From Carposina sasakii (lineage: Eukaryota > Arthropoda > Insecta > Lepidoptera > Carposinidae), in assembly GCA_014607495.2 (NCBI GenBank), contig CP053155.1:14632001-14696000 (forward strand): 64,000 nt of DNA. The letters run 5' to 3'. Below, piece by piece: positions 1 to 9,700 of the stretch (position 1 is its first letter; each line of letters begins with the position of its first letter). The notes beneath the pieces were generated by a model. That model was not told where the DNA came from. It saw only the letters and a program-made list of their open reading frames with translations, and did not search any database. The position numbers and the translations under genes were made by a program.

Positions 1-1057
1 TAAAAATCTTTAGGTACATTCCTAAAATAAATTCTGGTTATTTTCAATTTATGACGACGACGATTAAAAGCTATAGATCACTGATAAGTTGATAATAGAT
101 AATTTTTATTAGCAACTAAGTGCAGCTAACAAGTTTAATTATTTACATAACGTTTTCTTCTATTTATCTAATTTGCCTTGTTTTTTTTTAGATTGAAAAT
201 TTCAATTTTTAAATGTTCTTTTATCATATGAGATAAGTTAGCTTTTCTAGTATATTATCTGTGTTAATCTACGACTAATTTACAAACATTTTAAAGTTAT
301 TCCCATTATCCATAACTGATGGTCACCGTACATGACTTACCGAGATAACATAACCAATTTGCAGATCTAATATCAGTAAAGTTAGTCCCCATCGCGTTGC
401 CCGAGTCGACTTTATGACGTTTCGTGTGATACGCCCTTTAGGTTTTCCGCATAGCGACAGATGGGAAGCGTCTGGGCCCCTTTTGGCCCCTTTTATGGTG
501 TAATAGGATTTTGAGGACGCTTTTTGGTTATGAATATTTCAATATTTGATTTTTTTTGTCTTTCGTTTTTTCCTGGAATTATAGTTTATTATGTTGATGG
601 GATTTCTTACTGTATCTCAAGTTCAAAGTTCAAGTTCGAAAGTTAACTCTATATTTTTTAACTTTATGAGCTTCTTATCCGATTTTAGTTGGTAATGCAA
701 CTATTTACGCATTAACTATTGACGACGCATTGACAATTGCAATATAATTAATTTTCATACATGAGGTACCTACTTTTTCGAGGACCGTTACTATTTATCT
801 CGTTAATATTTATATGTACATCTATAACAACAACACTTTTATTGACATTAATACATATATAGTTTAATAATAGGTAAGTACGTTTCCCCCAAGATATTTA
901 GTGATAGGGAGCTTGACTCGAAAAAATGAAGCAGCATATGAAAAAACTTAGCTACGTGATGTGGGAACTGATTCGCGACTCAACGTCATGGGGCTCTCGT
1001 CGATAAGCAAGCAATTGTGTGGGATTTATCGCTAAACCATCTTATTAAGGGCCCACC
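1..1057. other. AT-rich stretch, nothing recognised
   Basis: No open frame, repeat family or RNA gene could be supported here. The DNA is AT-rich apart from a short G/C patch near 405-500, where a CCCCTTTTGG-type motif is repeated directly. Confidence 0.5.
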
Positions 1058-1690
1058 GTGTGGTATGAAGCGTATCTGGATACGCACACGCACATATTCT
1101 ATCTGAAACTAGGGTACGTGTTAGGAGATCACACATTCAATGTCAGGGTATTTGGCATATCAGGATACGCACACATTCCGTCTGAAGAATTGGATTCTGT
1201 GAAGCCAAGGTACATAGCGTATCAGGATACGCACAAATCTATCTGAAACTACCGTACCTAATTGGCGTATCTGGGTACGCCAAATATTCTGTGTGAAACC
1301 AGGGTACGTACTATGTAGGTATCGAGAGACGCACACACTCCGTTCGAAGTCAGGGTATTTGGCGTGTCAGGATACGTACACATACCAGTCTGTCTGAAGC
1401 AAGGGTAGTTCTCTCTAGTCGGTCCCACATTACTGAGGATCGTTGTCACTGGAACTTTTAAGTGAGCAATTCTTCTCCATCGATTCTGGTCAGAAGCAGC
1501 CTTCACCACCTCGTAGAATCTAAGTATGAGACCTCATTCACTTGGTCAGACCCTCGTGTTGATACGTATATATCCTGTCTGAAATCAGGGTACCTAGGTA
1601 GCGTATTAGGATACGCACATTTCTGTATGAATCCACGGTAATGGCTGATTTCGAACAGACAGGATGTGTATCTGACACGCACAAGAACGA
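1058..1690. repeat. Degenerate minisatellite with palindromic units
   Basis: About eight diverged units share a core close to GCGTATCNGGATACGC, followed about 10-25 bases later by TCTGAAAC and AGGGTAC-like motifs. Clear cores lie at 1070-1085, 1155-1170, 1217-1232, 1265-1280, 1362-1377 and 1601-1616, with weaker ones near 1318 and 1555. The best cores are perfect 7+2+7 palindromes (GCGTATC/GATACGC). Spacing is irregular, about 48-85 bases in the compact part, with a gap near 1400-1550. Short open frames on both strands here are by-products of the repeat. No function can be assigned from sequence alone. Confidence 0.65.
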
Positions 1691-3117
1691 GTTTTAATAT
1701 AAAAAAATTAGACATAGAACATTAAATTTATTATAACTGATCATTAGTGATCATGTAAAATTTATTGTGACTTACGAGAATCAATAGTACCAACAACTAA
1801 ACAGATACATTACGATAAGTATAACGGCGCCTTAACAATATCGAAATGGGCCCCTAACGACGCTGGAGGGCGCTGAACGACGTCCCAAACAGATTGCGAT
1901 GGCGATCGCGGACAATTTTATAGTGATCTAAGGGGCCTGACATGAAGAAAGAACTAACAGGAGGTAGCCTAACAACGTTCGTTGCGAGAAAATTGTGTCG
2001 CCAATGCGGTGAGAGAATACTGTGTGATTGTATTGCCAGATAGAATTTTTAAAAAGACGTAGACCTGTTGAGAACATTGTGTAGATTGAGCAAAAATTGC
2101 ATAAAAATGCGAAGATCTGAATAAATAGTAGATACCTTTGATAGTATGAAAACATATGAAAAATTAATAGTTCTACGTACATATATCTTTTTAATTAACT
2201 TTTAAATACGTAAAAAGACGTAACTAGATCTGGCAGCACAATCAGTGTGGTGCCAAATAGGTTTGAACCGCGCTGCATCTCAGTTTAAAAAGGTGCAACT
2301 CGATGGTGGGTGAATTAAGTAAGACGAACCGGGAGCAGAGCGCTCTGTAGGTACTTTACTTCTTTGACTTTATTTTAGCGCGAAGCTGTTTATGACAGTA
2401 TCGCCTGGCTGAATACTGTGTACTGGCGACGAGACTGGTTGTACGCTATGACTACAAACTTTTTGGTCGTAGTACATTGATTATCGTATCTCCCCATAAT
2501 CCTTCCTTCATCGATTCTAAACTAAATAGAAACACGAGGTGTGTATGTCTGATAAATGGCCGTAATTTCTCTTCTGTTAAGTTGGGATTGGTAGTTGCTT
2601 TTGCAGTGTTAGCGGTTACAGCGTTTATGTGTGCAGCTGCTTAAATGCACGCCCGTATGGAATTAGGACGATTAATCTTGATGCTATTAGTAGAATTACA
2701 ATTTTGGGAATTTTGTAGTTCGTACCTAGGTGTAAAATAACATATTATGTTGGCCTGCATCTTTGTTTCGGGGGAAAACCTTGACGCATTCACCATGGAA
2801 TATCTGACGGTATATTTAGAACTCGCTGTCGGTAGATTTCTCGAAGGAAGGTGTGGAACAAACTGGCCAGCTACAACCCTACGGTGTCGTAGCGTTCTTT
2901 CTGCCACGGTCAGATGCCCTACCTATACCTAACTACTATATAATAATCATTACTGCGATAATAAAAATGCAGTTATCTCATACCTTGACGCCATTGAATC
3001 GTTCAGATTAGATTATTTTATTGCATGTCACAGCTCAATAGATGTTACATAAGGGCATGGCAAACATTAAGACTGTGTACTTATATTAGTCTTACGCGTA
3101 TACATACAAGAAAACTG
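1691..3117. other. Unrecognised non-coding stretch
   Basis: No domain, tRNA-like or repeat signature was recognised. The short frames (61-88 codons) on both strands overlap each other and show no protein family features. Confidence 0.4.
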
Positions 3118-3165
3118 TTCGTGATGATGAAGAGAATGCGAATTCGGAGACGTTGACGAACCTAA
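3118..3165 (+). repeat. Possible fragment of foldback family FB2
   Basis: The segment resembles the right-hand part of the FB2 repeat near 30110-30150 and 62490-62535: a TCGTGATGATGA-like motif, then an element resembling GAGACGTTGACGA. The match is short and diverged, so this is a weak call. Confidence 0.3.
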
Positions 3166-3289
3166 TACTTAGATATACATACCTTATACTTATACATATG
3201 TTGAATTCTCGAGGACGCAAAATAGCTCCTCGAACGAGTTTGCCCCCTAATCAACCTCAATACCAATGTTCTTGTAACATAGAAGGCCA

Positions 3290-3535
3290 CGCATCAGCCT
3301 ATTGCAGTTCACTGCTAGACATAGGCCTCCCCCAGGGCACGCTAAAAGGCTACTTACCGGCCATAGGAGGGTTTATGCCTATAGTCACAACGCTACCTGG
3401 GCAGGCAGGTTGGTGAACGCAGTGTGATTTTCGGACTATGTTGTCAATATATGCACTGCCTTTAATCGTCTCTTACGATACTCACGGGCAGACATGGGGT
3501 AGTGCTGTTCTACTCTGACAAGCCGACGAGCCACA
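3290..3535 (-). repeat. Interspersed repeat family A, antisense copy
   Basis: Read on the minus strand, this copy ends with the motif GTCCAGCAGTGGACTGCAAT (here diverged), preceded by GGAGGCCTA, GTGGTCACCAACC and GGCGATTAAGG-like blocks. Other copies lie at 13544-13672, 19855-19950, 28441-28625, 55370-55605 and 63460-63665. In sense copies the end runs into GATGAAG or AATG tracts, which fits the 3' tail of a LINE or LINE-mobilised SINE. The coding part is absent. The 87-codon plus-strand frame overlapping it is a shadow. Confidence 0.6.
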
Positions 3536-3939
3536 CGTGAAGGCCATGTGTATGTGGTGCAGATAAAGTAGCTATGGCGCCGTGCGTTATGAACTAAATA
3601 CGGTGATTGGGCAGTGACAGGCAGAACTGACGACTGTTAGTGTGCCCAGCGAGCCGTGGAATTTAGTCGTGTGGGTAAACGGTGTTTTACATACCACGAA
3701 GCTTGTGGGTAAAGGTGGAGTTAACACTGGCAATACCTATTTGCTGCTCCTATCTAAAATTCAGTCAAAACTTGCAAACGTTGATCAAAGTTGGTCGGCA
3801 AATGACCACCGAGCTCTACATTTCTCCTCTCAGCTCATCCTTGAATATACGACTCGTGATTGCGAAAATTCCGGCGAAAGCATCCATGTAATTTAAGTTA
3901 AAACCCTATTTGTCGAAGAGGTATCTCATTTATAGAAAA
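3536..3939. other. Unrecognised stretch with overlapping short frames
   Basis: Two plus-strand frames of 84 and 69 codons overlap at 3642-3896, in different phases. Neither has a recognisable domain, signal peptide or family motif, so neither is called as a gene. Confidence 0.35.
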
Positions 3940-4153
3940 CTAGCGGCCGCCCACGGCTTCGCCCGCGTGAGAGTGCATTACTCCCGTGCGAAGCCGGAGC
4001 GGGTCCCTAGTTACACATTATAAACCTTCCTCGTGAATCACTCTATCTATTTAAAAAAACCGCATCAAAATCCGTTACCTAGTTTGAAAGATCTAAGTAT
4101 ACATAGGGACGGACAGACAGCGACAAGCGACTTTGTTTTATAATATGTAGTGA
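3940..4153 (-). mobile_element. Non-autonomous Helitron-like element
   Basis: On the minus strand the element begins TCACTACATATTATAAAAC and ends in CTAG, with A upstream and T downstream, as expected for Helitron insertion between A and T. The 3' part carries the CGCGGGCGAAGCCGTGGGCG type of motif seen in other copies in this window. It has no coding capacity. I recognise the type from lepidopteran non-autonomous Helitrons; the exact family needs a library search. Confidence 0.6.
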
Positions 4154-4218
4154 TTTATAAATCAACTAACGGCCTCCCGCGAATTTGTCTGCATGAACAT
4201 GAATTCTATTCCATCTAC

Positions 4219-4424
4219 GGTACCCACAGGTCACCCCCTAAAAACGCGTAAAAACAATACAAAAAGTTAATTAGAAAATGCAATGAAATCACGCGCACGC
4301 AGATCAAATACTTGGTCAGTAACAGAATTGAAGTGCGTTTACATGAGTGCAATTGCATATACTCGTGGTGCGCAGCCGCTGCCTTGTATCCGGAATTTTT
4401 TAGGGGGTAATCTGTGACGGTACC
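4219..4424. mobile_element. Small terminal-inverted-repeat element (MITE)
   Basis: The left end GGTACC...CACAG...ACCCCCTAAAAA (4219-4244) is inverted at 4396-4424 (TTTTTAGGGGGT...CTGTGACGGTACC). The arms are about 26-29 bp with a few mismatches and enclose about 150 bp of AT-rich DNA. There is no transposase frame; the 72-codon minus-strand frame inside is a by-product. The target-site duplication is unclear, so the superfamily is unassigned. Confidence 0.5.
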
Positions 4425-4990
4425 TAAGAACATACAAAATTACTGAAACACAACATAAATTGCGCCACATTAAATAATAGTACCGAAAGCCGGTTAAGAT
4501 CTTGTTGGGGCGGTTCTAAGTAGGTGTAGTACAACTCAGTACAAGGCGATAATGTAACGATGGCGAAGGCATTCAAACGCGCCGCGCTGCGAGCCCATTA
4601 CTCTTGGTACGGCGTTTGTAATAGCGAATGGGGCGGGGCTATTGGGCTGGCTTGTTGATTGATATAGTATGTTTTCTCCAGATTTTGATGGGTGCATGGG
4701 TGATTTGTTGATAGTTGCGTTGTTTGATGAGTTTATCTACTAATTAGACATGTTAGTTAAAGTTAAGCTTTTAGATATTTGTAATGTCTACATATTAGGT
4801 AAAGCAGTTATCGAGAATGAGAATGATCTTTCCCTGTATTTCTATGTGCGCCTATGTATTTGAAGTAAATAATTAATACATATTTAAGATTCGGTATCTC
4901 ATGCTTTTGTCCGGTCGCTGGAAGAAATGTCTAGTAGAACTTTACCCGCCTTTGTAGGTCTTTATATGCATTTCATACATATACATACAT
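4425..4990. other. Unrecognised non-coding stretch
   Basis: No repeat family or coding signal was recognised. It ends in an ATACAT-rich microsatellite at about 4970-4998, which is probably the tail of the next antisense repeat. Confidence 0.4.
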
Positions 4991-4997
4991 ATATATA

Positions 4998-5112
4998 AAA
5001 ACGCCTTTATCCCTTACGGGGTAGGCAGAGCACCAAGGGCCGATAGAACCACATGGTGCCACTTCTGACCAATTTTGAGGGTAACTATACCCTCAAATGT
5101 ACAAGTTCGGTT
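4998..5112 (-). repeat. Interspersed repeat family F, 3' part, antisense
   Basis: On the minus strand it contains ACCCTCAAAATTGGTCAGAAG, then GTGCTCTGCCTAC and GGGATAAAGGCG. The same blocks occur in sense at 30411-30654 and 59483-59735. The microsatellite on the 3' side is consistent with a retroposon tail. No coding capacity. Confidence 0.6.
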
Positions 5113-5452
5113 ATAATAATATGCATTTCATTTGTAAAAATTTTCTTGTTAAATTTCAATTGATTCTGTACAATTAAGAATAGCAATAAGATATACTGGA
5201 CGAAGTGAAAGAGGTATGTTTGGAACTAAATGGAGATGTGTGGAGTCTCTGTTGACCCCTATGACATATAGGCGTGAGGTTGCGTATACTTACATACATA
5301 ACAATACGTAGGTAGGTATAAGTTAGAATAAATGTCCAGTTTAAGTTAGTAAAATGTTACTATATCTATCATAGATGATGAATCAATCTGTCTGTTGCAA
5401 CAATGTCGTAAAGTTTCAGATTCCGTTCCCTGAAACCGTAGACAAACCTGAT

Positions 5453-5470
5453 GGCTGCGCGCGCGCGCAC
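5453..5470. repeat. (GC)n microsatellite
   Basis: A short alternating GCGCGCGCGCGCAC run lies in otherwise AT-rich DNA. Confidence 0.6.
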
Positions 5471-5589
5471 TGTCTGTGGAATCGAACCGGAGCGACGGCG
5501 TTTATGATTTACGCGCTATTTCACTATTTTTAGTTTGTGGCCTAAGATGCGGGTGACAGCGTTGTATTTTTCATTTTTATGGACTTAGT

Positions 5590-5690
5590 TTTCCAATAGC
5601 CGAGAAAGATGATGTCTTTCTCTAAAATTTGATCAAGATAAGAGACAGCGACAACTTTATCCTTCAGATAAATCGGCCTTTAATGAAATA
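5590..5690. repeat. Repeat family C copy (MITE-like)
   Basis: It carries GAGAAAGA, GATCAAGATA-AGAGACAG, ACTTTATCCTTCAGATAA and ATCGGCCTTTAATG blocks. Related blocks occur in 14803-14900 and 28210-28335. The family appears to have GGCCGATTTT-like ends, but this copy is too diverged for precise boundaries. Confidence 0.45.
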
Positions 5691-6028
5691 GACTTGCTGT
5701 GCAATGTGCATCTGGTGGCGCATGTTTACCTGGATTTGGGCAGGTACTCTGCAATATAGATGGCAGATAGATTTAGATTAAAATGAAGTCGCAATACTTT
5801 ATATAATATTTATTTAATATCGTTGTTCAGTTTACATTTCCTTGTTAACATTAGAATTAATTTCTAGGCCATTAAAGCTATTTTTTATGATTTGCACCAA
5901 CATCGAGCCTTGACACGTATCTGCCGGCAATGTTCAATACAGAATCGTATTTCAGTGTGTTTACAGTTGGTTTTAGTATACCGGGAACTGTAATAACGCG
6001 GTAACAACACAAATATTGTAGTCCAAGT
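5691..6028. other. 5' flank of the BEL/Pao insertion
   Basis: Unique-looking AT-rich DNA up to the first base of the 5' LTR. The five bases directly before the LTR are CAAGT, which do not match the bases after the 3' LTR (AATCA). Confidence 0.5.
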
Positions 6029-6359
6029 TGTTACGGCGATTAAACAAAACGCAGATCAAAAAACTGTCTTCAAACTAAACGCATCGGAATCATCCAATGA
6101 AGAGAGTTGGCGCGATGGAGTTTGACAACGCAACCAATCACACGCCGCGCAGCATTCGACGCATGACATTTCGACCAATCGGAGCGCGTCAAATATACTA
6201 CTATACAAATTTTACCTCCAATTTTAATTGCTAAACTTTTTATCGTACCTATTGAATATTTTTATGTAAAAGCACAGTATTTATTAAATGTACAATAATT
6301 AACGGAAATCTGCATATTTTTTCATCGTCATCAACCTCATCGAGTTACACGCGACTACA
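6029..6359 (+). repeat. 5' LTR of the BEL/Pao element
   Basis: Starts TGTTACGGCGATTAAAC and ends GCGACTACA. It matches 12205-12535 at 330 of 331 positions; the difference is A at 6242 versus G at 12418. It should contain the element promoter. An AT-rich AAATATACTACTATAC stretch could serve as a core promoter, and ATTAAA near 6283 could serve as a polyadenylation signal, but neither is proven. Confidence 0.95.
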
Positions 6360-6380
6360 TTTGGACCTTCGATACCGAAT
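6360..6380 (+). promoter_or_regulatory. Putative primer binding site
   Basis: TGG at 6362-6364 begins two bases after the LTR, the expected position and first bases of a tRNA primer site (complement of the CCA tail). The bases that follow (ACCTTCGATACC) do not match an acceptor/T-arm pattern I can assign to a specific tRNA. Confidence 0.45.
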
Positions 6381-6702
6381 ATACGCAAGAAACCAGCTCC
6401 CGTGGAAATTGATGAGAGGCGCATTTGGTGATAGATCAGAGAAAAGGCTATTTCTGTTACCTGTACAAGCAACTTGGTAAGGTGTGCCAACCGCAATATC
6501 CTAGCCCCTTCCCTCTTCGTCTTGTCTAATATTGTGCTTTCTACAAATTTCAGTACTTTCGCAACATATCCTACCCATTGTACACGCACGTTAAAGGTGG
6601 TAGCAGTTTAGCAAGACACATACGTTGGCTGGCTTTACGTTAGTATTGGCTGTGTGGAATCCCTAAAACCGTGAGTACCCCTATTTCCTATACGCACACG
6701 GA
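6381..6702 (+). other. Leader of the BEL/Pao element
   Basis: Untranslated leader between the 5' LTR and the gag-pol start. It would hold packaging and dimerisation signals, but none is recognisable. A 96-codon antisense frame covering the LTR/leader junction is taken as chance. Confidence 0.6.
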
Positions 6703-9700
6703 ATGGCTACACACTTAGGTGATGATACCGCCTTGATTACTAAGGCTATAAGCGAAGCTAGGTTGCCCGACGTTAGTAAAAATTTGGTCAGAAAACGAAG
6801 CGCAGTTAAGGCTAAATTAACGGTGTTTAGAAAATATGTTTGTTCTTTAGGCAGTCATGGTTTATCCGAGTTACAAGACGCCGAGTTAAGACTGAGAATA
6901 GCTAGAGCTAAAACTTTGCTCACCGAATTCGAAGTTCTTCAGGATGACATTAACGCGCAATACTTTGAAAGCTCATCTGAACAAGATTTAAAATCTCTTG
7001 AAGACTTCGAGTCCGAGTACTACGCGGTGATGGCTAGAGCTCAGTGCTTGTTAACGCGCGAGGAGTCTGCCGACTGTCCGAGATATAAGCCGTCTACTAA
7101 ATTAGACTGCATCAAGTTGCCGACAATATCCTTGCCCGAATTTGACGGTTCATATGAGCATTGGTTAGAGTTTAGAGACACATTTAATTCACTAGTACAT
7201 CATTCTAAAGAGATTTCTAATATTCAAAAGTTTCATTATTTAAAATCCGCTTTAAAAGGTAACGCAAGTTTGGTTATTGATTCACTTCAATTCTCAGCTG
7301 ATAATTACATGGTTGCATGGGAGCTGCTGCTCAATAGGTATGATAATAGCAGACTATTAATACACAACCATGTTAAAGCTTTATTTTCTATGCCGTTAGT
7401 TACCAAGGAAACCCCTAGTCAGTTACGTAAGCTAATAGATAACGTCCTAAAAAATCTACGCGCACTAAAGATTTTAGGAGAGTCTACGGAACACTGGGAT
7501 ACCTTAATTATTTATTTAGTCGTCTCAAAATTAGATCAGCTGACCGAGCGTGAGTGGGAACAACATAAATGTACATTTCTACCTAAGCACGATAATACAA
7601 AGGGTTTACTTACTGTTGATACTTTGTTGCAATTCCTAAAAGGTCGTGCGGAGATGTTAGAAACTTTAAGTGTATCGCATAATAAGCACAATTCATATAA
7701 TGCACATAATCACACAAGTTATCAGTCACAAGCGCAAGAGAAAAAGAAACACATTACAAATTCGCAATATAATAAGATTCAATGTAATGTTGTTTCAAAT
7801 AAGTCTGTCGATGTCAAGCAAAAGGTTCTATTTAAATATTTATGTTGTAAGTGCAATTCACCTCATCCGTTATATTCATGTCAGCAGTTCCTAGATCTAA
7901 GTTTGAGCGATAGGTTAAATCTTGTACGCGAAAAGGGCTTATGTGAAAACTGTATGCGATCAGGACATCCTTCAACTGAATGTAAATTTGGCCCGTGTCG
8001 AAAATGCGAGTCTAAACATAATTCTTTGCTGTGTGACAAAAATATTATTAATTCGGAAACGCGCGCAGTAATGTTGATGTCATCGGACAATCAATTAAAT
8101 GCTAACGAATTAATAGATAATTGCACTAGCAAAGCATCTCACGCTCACAGTGAAGTGCTCCAGGTAAACCCAGTCAATACGCATGTTCACACACATATGT
8201 CCAGTGGGTGCTCGCCCGTTTTGTTATCAACGGCCTTGATAGAAATACTCGATAACGCAGGAGTCTATCGCCAGGCTCGGGCAGTGCTGGATAGTGGCAG
8301 CGAGCGCTGTTTTATTAGTAAAGCCTTATGCAACTTATTAAATACGCCTATTATACAGTCCACTCAACAAATACACGGTATTGGTAGCTCGATAACACAA
8401 TGCACGCAGACTTGTGACATCGAGTTCAAAGCACGCCGAGGTGCTTTTAATACGCGCATAAAATGTTTAATTTTACCCAAAATTACATCAAAATTGCCTT
8501 CAATTACTTTCAGCCGCAATCAGTTTAGTATTCCGGACAATGTCATACTTGCAGATCCTTATTTCTATGAGAGTTTACCTATAGATATATTGATTGGTGC
8601 CGATTTGTTTTGGAATTTAATCAGTGTAGGTAAAATGCAGCTGGCTAATGGTGCATTCCTTCAGAATACTAAATTAGGCTGGATTGTGTCAGGTTCGGTA
8701 AAAACGTTTACAAAAAATTCGCATGTAAATAATATTAAATGTAATTTTGCGCAATCATTAAATGAAAATGAACCTCTAGATGTACAGTTACGCAAATTCT
8801 GGGAGCTAGAGGAGTTATCTTTATGTCCGGTGAAAAAACGCAGTGAGGATGAGCAGGCATGTGAGGAACACTTCGTGAATACGACATCGCGGTCTGAAAA
8901 CGGCGGGTTCTGTGTACGCATACCTTTTAAATCTTCACCGGACTCGTTAGGGGAAAGTCGCACGATCGCGGAAAAACGATTTTACGCCCTCGAAAAGCGA
9001 CTCGAACGCAATCCCGAATATAAAAGTATGTACGCCGCATTCATACACGAGTACATAAAGTTAGGTCATATGACTAGGGTACATAGCTACGGCACACCAC
9101 ATTACTTTATGCCGCATCATGGTGTGTTCCGGGAGCATGCTATTACCACTAAGTTACGAGTTGTATTTAACGCAAGTCAACCATCTTCCAATGGCATTTC
9201 ATTAAACGATTTGCAACTCGTAGGTTCGCCTATACAGGATGATTTAATTTCTATATTATTAAGATTTCGCGAAAATAGATACGTAGCATGCGCGGACATT
9301 GAGAAAATGTACCGTTGTATTCTCGTTCATGAAGATCAGCGCGATTTACAGCTGATCTTGTGGAGGGATAGTCCGTCTGACCAGCTAGGTGTTTACCAAC
9401 TGAACACAGTTACCTACGGAACCGCCTCCGCACCGTTTCTGAGCTGCAGGTGTCTCAAGCAGTTAGCTAAGGAGTATTCACCTTGCGAGACGGCAGATAG
9501 TGGTGACACCTCAATACGACCGCGACTAGTAGTAGACCCTGACGTTGCGCATACAATTAGAGATAATTTTTATGTCGACGATTTAGTGTGTGGGGCATTC
9601 ACTAAGGAAAAATTATTATCGATTTGTCAAGGTACTACTCAAGTCTTAAACTCTGGTTGTTTACCATTACGGAAATGGGTTTTTAATTTTGATCACGAAG

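Noticed and set aside
1058..1690. CRISPR array
   Set aside because: Units are diverged, spacing is irregular and the intervals are themselves related; nothing else fits a prokaryotic locus.
6299..6589. Antisense frame over the 5' LTR and leader
   Set aside because: No recognisable protein features, and it extends from the LTR into the leader of a sense-coding element.
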